A stretch of DNA of 11,633 nucleotides. Origin: JASFRI01 sp050115015 (lineage in GTDB: Bacteria; Acidobacteriota; Polarisedimenticolia; CBDVAL01). Numbering within the stretch: the stretch's first letter is position 1; each line of letters begins with the position of its first letter. A program made the translations under genes and the position numbers. Under the pieces are notes generated by a model. It was not told the DNA's origin and made no database searches. It saw only the letters and a list, made by a program, of their open reading frames with translations. The stretch spans positions 1 to 11,633 of the forward strand of contig JASFRI010000099.1 of the NCBI GenBank assembly GCA_050115015.1, read 5' to 3'. This document shows, in pieces, positions 6,319-11,633 of the stretch.

Positions 6319-7394
6319 GTCTCGGCCTCCTCGCTGTCGGGCGACGGCCGGGGCTCCCGGAACCAGCCCGCGATCTCCTGCTGGGCCGGCTTCCGCCGCG
6401 GCGTGTAATCCGTATCGTCCGGGCCCCCGTCTCCCCACCAGAGGTAGAAGAAGACGCCGGCGATTTCCGGGGTCCCGCGCCAGGTCTCGATGAAGGCCCG
6501 GTAGGCCCGCCGCTGCGTCTCCAGGTCCACCGGACGCTGCGCGGTGTGATCCCAGGGGTCGATCCCCGCACCCTCGCGGCTGGGGTAGCCCACTTCCGTG
6601 AACAGGAGCGAGCGCCCCTCCCGCCGCGCCCAGTCGAGGAGATCGGCCCGGATCGGCTCCCAGCTGCGCCGAAGATCCTCCACCTCGGGTCGGGGAACCT
6701 CTGTCAGTTGATAATACGCGTTTATCCCCAGGTAATCCAGCGCGTCCAGGAACGGGATGTCCCGATAGTGGTCCCAGTTCGCCGAGTACAGGATCCGACC
6801 GCTGTAAACCTCTCGTACGGCGGCAATTGTCTCCCGCCACCTCGCCTCGTGACGTTCCGAGGAGCAGAGCTCGGACCCGACGCTGAACAGCTCCACCCCC
6901 TCCTCCGCTGCCAGCCGGGCGTAGCGCAGCAGCGACTCGCGATAGGCGCGGAACCAGGCGTCCCAGTCCGGCGGGTCCAGCGTGCCGCGCCACTCCCCCG
7001 GACCCAGATCCGCGACGAAGACCGTCGGGAAGAGCAGGACGCGCATGCCGCGCCGGTGGGCACCGCGGATGGCGGTCCGCAGCGCCCCCTCGGAGGGCGT
7101 GACCCAGCGACCGTCCCGCAGCGCGACCGCGTGCACGTCGTCGAGGACCCGCGCCGCGACCAGCGAGATGGCGTCCACCCCGAGATGGCGCAGCTCCGCG
7201 AGGTCGGCCTCGATGGCGACCGGGTCCTCGCGGGAGAACAGCCCCAGGGTCATCCCCCGGTAGAAACCGGTGGCGCGCGGGGCGGGCGGCCCGTCCGGGC
7301 CGCCGGCGGCGGCCAGCAGCGCGTAGGAGAGGGCCGCCGCCGCCAGGAGCACCGCCCCGAGGGCGGCGGGGATCGCCGCGGTCCGGTGGCGCAC
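6285..7394 (-). CDS. membrane-anchored glycoside hydrolase, GH113-like TIM barrel
   Basis: 369 residues. An N-terminal hydrophobic segment (about 6-30) is a signal or anchor, followed by a Pro/Gly linker and one catalytic barrel (42-345). GH113 enzymes are beta-mannan-type hydrolases or transglycosidases; here the sugar substrate is unknown. Family-like features are GMTLGLFSRED (47-57), AIRGAHRRGMRVLLFP (108-123), SVGSEL with E175 as likely acid/base, SANWDHY (204-210), LGINAYY (222-228) and FTEVGY with E267 as likely nucleophile. Both expected catalytic glutamates are therefore present. The start is GTG at 7394: GGGAGG lies 5 nt upstream, and the longer open frame to 8315 is only an antisense-like shadow over the GHMP kinase gene. 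The gene lies 11 nt after the kinase stop and its 3' end overlaps the secreted protein gene by 34 bp. Confidence 0.87.
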   Translation of the reverse strand: MRHRTAAIPAALGAVLLAAAALSYALLAAAGGPDGPPAPRATGFYRGMTLGLFSREDPVAIEADLAELRHLGVDAISLVAARVLDDVHAVALRDGRWVTPSEGALRTAIRGAHRRGMRVLLFPTVFVADLGPGEWRGTLDPPDWDAWFRAYRESLLRYARLAAEEGVELFSVGSELCSSERHEARWRETIAAVREVYSGRILYSANWDHYRDIPFLDALDYLGINAYYQLTEVPRPEVEDLRRSWEPIRADLLDWARREGRSLLFTEVGYPSREGAGIDPWDHTAQRPVDLETQRRAYRAFIETWRGTPEIAGVFFYLWWGDGGPDDTDYTPRRKPAQQEIAGWFREPRPSPDSEEAETCSQSQTEAKR

Positions 7395-7405
7395 CACCGC
7401 CTCCC

Positions 7406-8404
7406 TCAGTCCACCCCGGAGGCCACGACGCCCTCCGGGACGAAGCGGAACGCCAGCACACGGGCGCCGGCCTCCCGGGCGGCGGCCTCGACCGCCGGGC
7501 GCCGCCCCGGGGGCGCCAGGAGCACCGCACACCCGCCGCCGCCGGCACCGCAGACCTTCGCGGCCACCGCCCCGGCCCGCCGGGCGGCGTCGAACAGCGC
7601 CTCCAGCCGGGGCGTGGTGACGCCGGGGGCGAGCTCCCGGCGCGCCGCCCACTCGGCGCCCACCGCCGCCGCCAGCTCGTCGAGGTCCCCCGCCAACAGC
7701 GCCCGCTGCGCCCGCCCCGCCTGCCGGGCGATGGTCTCCAGCCGGGCGCCGACCTCGCGGTCGCCGTCGACGAAGCGCCGCGTGACCTCCCAGTTGTTGA
7801 TCCCCGACGATCGGGGCTGCCCCGTGTAGACCAGCACCGTGCGCTCCTGCAGAGCCTCCAGGTCCGCGGCGAGGCGTTCCATGGCAGGGCCGCCGATCCC
7901 GAACGTGATCGACAGGGCGCCGCCGCGGATCGCCGCCAGGTAATCCTGCACCCCGGTAGGCACCCCGAGGACCCGGGTCTCCACGTCCCGGGCCACGGCC
8001 AGGAGCCGATCCTCCGGCAGCGGCGTTCCGGCGAACCCCGCCAGCGCGGCGCCCGCCGCCACCGCCAGCGCCGAGGAGCCGCCCAGCCCCGCCCCCGCGG
8101 GCGAGCCGCAGTCCGTGGTCAGGCGAACGCCTCCCGCGGGGACGAGGTGCGCGACCAGGCCGGTGAGCAGCGGCGCGCGCGCGTCTGCCCGGAGCGCGTC
8201 GAGGTCCGGGCAGGTCAGGTGCAGGTCCCGATCGACGGAGACGATCTCGAAGCCGCCGGGGACGGGCTCGACCCGGGCGGTGGCGAGGAGGTCGATGGCG
8301 ACGTTGACCGTGCACGCGCCCGGCACGAGCACGTCCAGCGGGGGAATGTCCAGCGTGCCGCCCGCCAGGTCGATCCGGGTCGGCGCCCGGGCCTCCACGA
8401 TCAT
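7406..8404 (-). CDS. GHMP family kinase, sugar-kinase type
   Basis: 332 residues; a soluble ATP-dependent small-molecule kinase. Motif 1 is RAPTRIDLAGGTLDIPPL (6-23). The phosphate-binding motif 2 is PAGAGLGGSSALAVA (102-116). GVQDYLAAIRGG (151-162) carries the likely catalytic D154, as in the heptose kinase HddA, and motif 3 is KVCGAGGGGCAVLL (283-296). N-terminal similarity to HddA, galactokinase and fucokinase-like enzymes suggests a sugar or sugar-phosphate substrate, but the exact one cannot be read off. ATG at 8404 has GGAGGAG 5 nt upstream. It is the first gene of the operon, with an extended -10 promoter about 46 bp before the start codon. The downstream glycosidase suggests sugar salvage or glycan metabolism, which is inference. 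Confidence 0.92.
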   Translation of the reverse strand: MIVEARAPTRIDLAGGTLDIPPLDVLVPGACTVNVAIDLLATARVEPVPGGFEIVSVDRDLHLTCPDLDALRADARAPLLTGLVAHLVPAGGVRLTTDCGSPAGAGLGGSSALAVAAGAALAGFAGTPLPEDRLLAVARDVETRVLGVPTGVQDYLAAIRGGALSITFGIGGPAMERLAADLEALQERTVLVYTGQPRSSGINNWEVTRRFVDGDREVGARLETIARQAGRAQRALLAGDLDELAAAVGAEWAARRELAPGVTTPRLEALFDAARRAGAVAAKVCGAGGGGCAVLLAPPGRRPAVEAAAREAGARVLAFRFVPEGVVASGVD

Positions 8405-8449
8405 GGCCGCTCCTCCTGCCGCTGCCCCGGAAGCGCCCGGGGACCGGTG

Positions 8450-8458
8450 ATCATACCA
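8450..8458 (-). promoter_or_regulatory. extended -10 promoter of the GHMP kinase operon
   Basis: On the minus strand TGG is followed directly by TATGAT (8455-8450), an extended -10 with five of six bases matching TATAAT. No recognisable -35 lies 17 bp upstream, as is usual for extended -10 promoters. Transcription would start near 8443, leaving a leader of about 39 nt with a good Shine-Dalgarno before the ATG at 8404. Confidence 0.45.
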
Positions 8459-8528
8459 CCCGCGGGAGAGGAGGCCGGGAGCCCGCCCCGGACGGGGATG
8501 GGGCCCGGCGGAGGTGGGGATGCCGCTT

Positions 8529-9395
8529 CTACTCGAACCAGATCTCGATCTGCTGGCAGTCGCCGTGCTCGTCGATGGAGAGGGTGATCTTGTCGGTCTG
8601 CTTCATGTGCTTCAGCGACTCCCAGAGGTTCTCCAGGTCGAACCCCTGGTCCTTGAGCTCGTCCATCACCTCGGGGCCGAGGGACTCGATCACCACCGTC
8701 GCGAAGGAGAGGGGCATGTTCACCTTCACCGTCTCCTTCTCCTCCTTGCAGTCCCAGACCCGGACCTTGATCCACTGCGCCTCCGGCATCTCCGGCCCCT
8801 TGCCGGGCGCGCCGCCGCCGCACTGGGTCGGATCGATCCGGATGATGGCCAGGCAGATCTCGTTGCGGAAGTCCTCGTCGTCCTCCAGCTTGTAGGCCTC
8901 CACGAGGACGGGCAGGGCCCGCTTCTTGGCCCCCGGGTTCGCGGGGAGCTTCGAGATCTGGATGCCGGCGAAGACCTTCGAGTAGAAGTCGCCGGCCCGC
9001 AGCCCGTCCAGGAGGACCTGCAGCTTGTCCGGCTCCCCCTTGGCCACCCGGTCCGCCGCCAGCGTGTAGAGGGACACGGTGGCGTCCTCGCACAGGAAGG
9101 ACGTGTCCTCCCCCAGGCAGTAGCGATCCAGGAAGCCGCGGTAGGCCGGGAAGGCCTCGTCGAAGTGCCGCAGGCGATCCAGCGCCCGGGCCCGGTAGAA
9201 GTTCGCCTTCTCGGCGTGGGGCCCGTCGGGATCGCACTTGAGGAGTTGCTCGGAGGTCTGCAGCACCGCCCCCCAGGCCTGGTCCAGGGCCTCGACCCGG
9301 AGCTGCCGGGACAGGGCGTCGCAGTCCGCCGCCGGGGCGGCCGTCGGGATCAGCAGGAGAAGCGCCGGGGCGAGCCGGAGCGCGGACTCACGCAC
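8529..9395 (-). CDS. secreted cysteine-rich repeat protein with C-terminal YvlB/LiaX-like domain
   Basis: 288 residues, third gene of the ECF sigma operon. A signal peptide has its hydrophobic core at 8-20 and a likely signal peptidase I cut after PAA (residue 23). The motif before C25 is AAD, not a lipobox. Residues 25-190 are alpha-helical and look like degenerate TPR or HEAT-type repeats. Residues 207-288 (WIKVRVWDCKEEKETVKVNM, then LSFATVV, GFDLENLWESL and a final IEIWFE strand) resemble the domain in YvlB/LiaX-type and SHOCT-associated proteins, where VKVNLPLSL leads to a DLDELLE helix and a closing EIYVE strand. There are eight cysteines (25, 54, 93, 102, 181, 192, 216, 280), which could form disulfides. 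The start is GTG at 9395, overlapping the anti-sigma stop by 8 bp, with GGAGG 5 nt upstream. The role is not known; operon position suggests a sensor, chaperone or effector of envelope stress. Both domain calls are by eye. Confidence 0.83.
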   Translation of the reverse strand: MRESALRLAPALLLLIPTAAPAADCDALSRQLRVEALDQAWGAVLQTSEQLLKCDPDGPHAEKANFYRARALDRLRHFDEAFPAYRGFLDRYCLGEDTSFLCEDATVSLYTLAADRVAKGEPDKLQVLLDGLRAGDFYSKVFAGIQISKLPANPGAKKRALPVLVEAYKLEDDEDFRNEICLAIIRIDPTQCGGGAPGKGPEMPEAQWIKVRVWDCKEEKETVKVNMPLSFATVVIESLGPEVMDELKDQGFDLENLWESLKHMKQTDKITLSIDEHGDCQQIEIWFE

Positions 9396-10158
9396 GGGAA
9401 CCTCCGAGCTCTCCCTGCAGGACGCCCATCTTCAGCAGCAGCTGGTTCCGCCGCACCGCCTCCCGCAGGGTCTGGATGCGCTCCAGGTCCGCGCAGTCCT
9501 GCAGGGTGGAGATCTCGGTGAGGATCCCCTCCACCTGGTTGCACAGCTCGGCGGCCCGGGCCAGCTCCGGACGGCTCAGCTCGTCGCGCAGGCGGAGCTT
9601 CGTCCGCAGCAGCTGGATCGACTTCTCCCGCGCGGCGGAGATGTCCTGCTCGTCCTTCGAGCAGCGCACCGGGGACTCCAGCACGTTGAGCAGCACCAGC
9701 CGCGACTGCTCCAGGTACTTGCGGGTGTCGGCCCGGGCGAGGTTCACCTCGAGGCGCTGCTGGAATCCCTCCGACATCACCGAGCCGTCCGCCTCCGGGC
9801 GCTCCGGGGCGGGGGCGCGCAGGACCACCGCACCGATCCCCACCGCCAGGATCACCGCCGCCGCGCGGGCCAGGACCGCGGGCCGCCGCCAGGCCGGAGG
9901 CCGGAAGGGGACGACGTTCCCCTCCCGGGCGACCCGGGCGACCGTCGCCGCGGCGAGGCGATCCCAGTCGACCTCCGCCTCCCGCGGATAGAACTCGCGG
10001 GGCCGCAGCCGGCCGAGGGTGCGCCGCAGCGCCTCCAGCTCCTCCCGGCATGCGGCACAGCCGGCCAGGTGCGCCTCGACCTCCCGGGCCTGGGAGGGCG
10101 GCAGGTCGCCGCTGGCGTGCAGCGTCAGGCGCTCGGCCTGGCGATCACAGGTGGTCAT
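9388..10158 (-). CDS. anti-sigma factor, zinc-binding (ZAS) with one transmembrane helix
   Basis: 256 residues. The cytoplasmic N-terminus carries C4-x25-H30-x3-C34-x2-C37, the zinc-finger anti-sigma pattern (zf-HC2) that binds the partner sigma factor. One membrane helix lies at about 94-113. The part after it (115-256) should face the periplasm; it is strongly helical, mostly charged, probably coiled-coil, and contains three cysteines (in VRCSK, ELCNQ and QDCAD). ATG at 10158 lies inside the sigma gene (14 bp overlap) with GAGGAG 7 nt upstream, so sigma and anti-sigma should be made together. By analogy with other ECF systems, release of the sigma factor would follow a signal to the periplasmic part or its proteolysis. 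The long C-terminal region matches no sensor domain that I recognise. Confidence 0.9.
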   Translation of the reverse strand: MTTCDRQAERLTLHASGDLPPSQAREVEAHLAGCAACREELEALRRTLGRLRPREFYPREAEVDWDRLAAATVARVAREGNVVPFRPPAWRRPAVLARAAAVILAVGIGAVVLRAPAPERPEADGSVMSEGFQQRLEVNLARADTRKYLEQSRLVLLNVLESPVRCSKDEQDISAAREKSIQLLRTKLRLRDELSRPELARAAELCNQVEGILTEISTLQDCADLERIQTLREAVRRNQLLLKMGVLQGELGGSRA

Positions 10159-10726
10159 GAAACGTCTCCTCGGCTCCCTCGAGCCGCTCCCGCAGGCTGC
10201 GGGTGGCCCGGTGCAGCGTCGACTTCACGGTACCCAGCGGGCAGTCCTTCGCCTCGGCGATCTCCTGCAGCGACATGTCCTCGAAGTGCCTCATCATCAG
10301 GATCTCCCGCTGGTTCTCGGGCAGCTCCTCCATCGCCTCCCGCAGCAGGTCGCCCAGCTCTCCCAGCCCTACCGACCGCTCCGGGTCGGGGCTCCGGGTG
10401 TCCTCCAGCGTCCGTGCCAGCGAGTTGTCGTCATCGTCCAGCGACTCCGTGGTCCCTTTGCGCTCCTTCCGGAGCAGGTCGATGCAGTGGTTGGCCACGA
10501 TCCGGTAGGCCCAGGTGAACGGCTTGGCCCTGGGCTCCCAGCGGGCCCGGGCCCGGTGGATCTTGACGAAGGCCTCCTGAACCGCGTCCAGCGCGAACTC
10601 GTGATCCCGAAGGTACCGCATCGCGACGCGGTAGAAGCGCCGCTGGTATCGATGCACGAAGCGTTCGAAGGCGCCCGGCTCGTCCCGCTGGACGGCCTCC
10701 ATCAGCTCCCTGTCGGTGAACTCCAA
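10145..10726 (-). CDS. ECF-subfamily RNA polymerase sigma factor
   Basis: 193 residues from the chosen start. Region 2 runs from AFERFVHRYQRRFYRVA through DAVQEAFVKIHRA to PFTWAYRIVANHCIDLLRK, covering core binding and -10 recognition. An acidic linker (LDDDDNS) follows. Region 4 is ELPENQREILMMRHFEDMS plus the helix-turn-helix EIAEAKDCPLGTVKSTLHRA, which binds the -35. TTG at 10726 is preferred: CGGAG lies 6 nt upstream and the protein then begins just before region 2, the usual ECF layout. A GTG at 10792 would add 22 proline-rich residues but has no clear Shine-Dalgarno; an ATG at 10702 is also possible. It is the first gene of a three-gene overlapping operon with anti-sigma and secreted protein. 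A predicted ECF-type promoter precedes it, implying autoregulation. Confidence 0.93.
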   Translation of the reverse strand: MEFTDRELMEAVQRDEPGAFERFVHRYQRRFYRVAMRYLRDHEFALDAVQEAFVKIHRARARWEPRAKPFTWAYRIVANHCIDLLRKERKGTTESLDDDDNSLARTLEDTRSPDPERSVGLGELGDLLREAMEELPENQREILMMRHFEDMSLQEIAEAKDCPLGTVKSTLHRATRSLRERLEGAEETFHDHL

Positions 10727-10811
10727 CGTCGTCTCCGGCCGGCCAGCCCTCCTTCCGGGGCTTACCGGCGGCTCCGGAGGTGGCTGGGCCACCGGGTCCC
10801 GACATCCGGTG

Positions 10812-10837
10812 CAACGGCGCCGCGGGCCGGAGGGTTC
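10812..10837 (-). promoter_or_regulatory. predicted autoregulatory ECF promoter of the sigma operon
   Basis: On the minus strand GAACC (10837-10833), 16 bp, then CGTTG (10816-10812). The fixed bases and spacing are identical to those of the site before the RND operon. A second GAACC lies 8 bp further upstream (10845-10841) because the octamer GGTTCTCC is tandemly duplicated; that copy has no CGTT at the right distance. Transcription would begin near 10807. Inferred from sequence only. Confidence 0.48.
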
Positions 10838-10848
10838 TCCGGTTCTCC
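10833..10848. repeat. tandem octamer GGTTCTCC x2
   Basis: GGTTCTCC is repeated back to back at 10833-10840 and 10841-10848. Read on the minus strand it doubles the GAACC element proposed as the -35 of the sigma operon promoter. Confidence 0.6.
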
Positions 10849-10901
10849 CTGGAAAAGATCGGATTGTGGTATTTTCGACACGCGGCTCGCGCGGCCCCCC
10901 T

Positions 10902-11075
10902 TCACCGGCCCGGGCCGGCCTTGCGGAGCAGGAAGGAGCCGAGCAGGAACACGCCGGACCCGATGGCGAGCAGGGTCAGCTCCCCGGACATGTCCCGTCC
11001 CCAGACCCCCACAACGAAGGCCCAGGTCGCCGTGACGAGCCCCGACAGCTGCAGGAACTTCCCCAGGTAGAACAA
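10902..11075 (-). CDS. small two-helix inner membrane protein
   Basis: 57 residues from TTG at 11075. It starts FYLGKFLQLSGLVTATWAF (helix 1, about 3-24), has a short polar turn WGRDMSGE, then helix 2 (LTLLAIGSGVFLLGSFLL) and a basic tail RKAGPGR. The pattern YLGKxLQLxGL, then a mid Gly/Glu, then a second helix ending in LLG and basic residues, is one I associate with small uncharacterised membrane proteins of deltaproteobacteria-like genomes; the match is from memory. The TTG is preferred because GGGGGAGGG precedes it directly and the upstream 20 residues (to a GTG at 11135) look like non-coding GC-rich sequence. Function unknown. It lies on the same strand as the sigma operon but at least 109 bp ahead of it, with a separate promoter between, so it is probably not part of that operon. 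Confidence 0.62.
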   Translation of the reverse strand: MFYLGKFLQLSGLVTATWAFVVGVWGRDMSGELTLLAIGSGVFLLGSFLLRKAGPGR

Positions 11076-11199
11076 GCCCTCCCCCCCGAAAACCGGGGTA
11101 AGGGTAGCCCTCCGGGCGGCGAAAGGGAACCCCACCCCCCGGGGGGAGACAAGTCACTGACGGCGAAACACTTGCTCGGACCGGAGCCCCGTCCCCCGG

Positions 11200-11228
11200 T
11201 TGACCGGCCGGTGCGGGACCGGTAGCAT
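11200..11228 (+). promoter_or_regulatory. sigma-70-like promoter of the ABC transporter gene
   Basis: TTGACC (11200-11205; five of six -35 bases), a 17-bp spacer, then TAGCAT (11223-11228; four of six -10 bases). Transcription would start near 11235 and leave a leader of about 90 nt before the GTG at 11324. The perfect 10-bp palindrome ACCGGCCGGT (11203-11212) overlaps the -35 and spacer and could be an operator, although such palindromes are also frequent in GC-rich DNA. Confidence 0.5.
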
Positions 11229-11323
11229 GGCGGCTCCAGGACCCCCGGCAGCGGGTCCACGGCGGGACGCCCCTTGGGACGGTCCCCTCCGAGGCCGGGC
11301 CGGCCCACTCCCGCGGCCACAGC

Positions 11324-11633
11324 GTGAACGACTATCCCCGGCTCCTCCGTTACCTGAGACCCTACCTCGGACGGTTCACCCTCGCGGTGATCTGCTCCGG
11401 TCTGGTGGGGCTGCTGATGACGGCCCTCACCAGCCTGCTGATCCCGATCACGAACCAGCTGCTGGGGGCGGGCGGCGCCGGGGGGGCCGGCGGCAAGTTG
11501 GACGCCCTGCGCTTCCTGGAGCGCTACGTGGACCTCGACGCCCTGGCCGCCTGGACCCCCGGGGCGGGGGCCAGCGGCCGCGGCCTCTGGCTGATCCCGT
11601 GGGCCCTCCTGGTGCTGTTCCTGGCCAAGGGGG
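11324..11633 (+). CDS. ABC transporter, MsbA-like, N-terminal fragment
   Basis: 103 residues of an exporter-type ABC transporter that continues past the right edge. It begins NDYPRLLRYLRPYLGRFTLA, the usual cytoplasmic elbow helix and entry to TM1 of MsbA-family half transporters. TM1 covers about 15-37. A Gly-rich periplasmic loop (about 46-84, including GAGGAGGAGG) is longer than in E. coli MsbA, and TM2 starts near LWLIPWALLVLFLAKG. No nucleotide-binding domain is visible because the gene is cut. Lipid A or another lipid would be the usual cargo of close relatives, but this fragment cannot decide. The GTG at 11324 has no clear Shine-Dalgarno; no better in-frame start is seen upstream, and the elbow-helix alignment supports it. 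Confidence 0.9.
   Translation, partial: MNDYPRLLRYLRPYLGRFTLAVICSGLVGLLMTALTSLLIPITNQLLGAGGAGGAGGKLDALRFLERYVDLDALAAWTPGAGASGRGLWLIPWALLVLFLAKG

Noticed and set aside
7395..8315. Long N-terminal extension of the glycosidase frame
   Set aside because: The frame stays open over the GHMP kinase gene, but that part is low-complexity Gly/Arg/Ala. The GTG at 7394 has a good ribosome-binding site and starts just before the signal/anchor segment.
8480..8515. GC-rich hairpin (CCCC-GGAC-GGGG and flanks) after the sigma operon as a terminator
   Set aside because: The stem is only four to five base pairs with a tiny loop and there is no T-run, so it cannot be told from background in GC-rich DNA.
9238..10518. 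426-codon plus-strand ORF opposite the anti-sigma and sigma genes
   Set aside because: Antisense shadow; both genes on the minus strand have clear family motifs.
10905..10918. 14-bp perfect palindrome CCGGCCCGGGCCGG
   Set aside because: It is made only of G and C at the 3' end of the small membrane protein gene; no T-run or second copy supports a role.
11138..11149. CCCCCCGGGGGG palindrome upstream of the small membrane protein
   Set aside because: A homopolymer-like GC palindrome without neighbouring promoter features; likely composition.
10716..11225. 169-codon plus-strand ORF across the region upstream of the sigma gene
   Set aside because: It is Pro/Gly/Arg-rich, has no domain, and is antisense to the small membrane protein and the sigma gene start.

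Overview
This is GC-rich bacterial chromosomal DNA (very high third-position GC, long antisense shadow ORFs, frequent GTG/TTG starts). It comes from a Gram-negative (two-membrane) organism, because it encodes an RND efflux pump with its periplasmic adaptor, several Sec signal peptides and an MsbA-like exporter. The gene mix resembles uncultured deltaproteobacteria-like, Acidobacteria-like or Eisenbacteria-like lineages, but the phylum cannot be fixed from sequence alone. I see no mobile element, tRNA, rRNA or CRISPR.

Layout. (1) 1-3395, minus strand: an RND efflux operon, adaptor first and then the permease, which runs off the left edge. (2) 3396-3599: a divergent regulatory region. (3) 3600-5176, plus strand: a 33-residue single-helix microprotein whose stop overlaps the TTG start of a PutP-like sodium/solute symporter (TTGA overlap). 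(4) 8404 to 5109, minus strand: a four-gene operon of GHMP sugar-type kinase, GH113-like membrane-anchored glycosidase, secreted N/Q-rich protein and a P-loop nucleotide kinase whose end overlaps the symporter tail-to-tail by 68 bp. (5) About 10726 to 8529, minus strand: three overlapping genes, an ECF sigma factor, a zinc-binding transmembrane anti-sigma factor, and a secreted cysteine-rich repeat protein ending in a YvlB/LiaX-like domain. (6) 11075 to 10902, minus strand: a small two-helix membrane protein. (7) 11324 to the right edge, plus strand: the start of an MsbA-type ABC exporter behind a good sigma-70-like promoter.

The most notable observation links regions 1 and 5. The sequence GAACC-N16-CGTTG, laid out like an ECF promoter (-35 containing AAC, -10 containing CGT), lies upstream of the sigma gene (10837-10812) and again, identical at all ten fixed bases and in spacing, upstream of the RND operon (3473-3448). 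This predicts that the sigma factor drives its own operon and the efflux pump as one envelope-stress regulon. The third gene of the sigma operon could be the sensor or effector: it is exported, has eight cysteines, and its C-terminal domain is otherwise familiar from envelope-stress proteins of Gram-positive bacteria. A direct repeat GTAAA-N6-GTAAA just upstream of the RND promoter hints at an additional response-regulator input.
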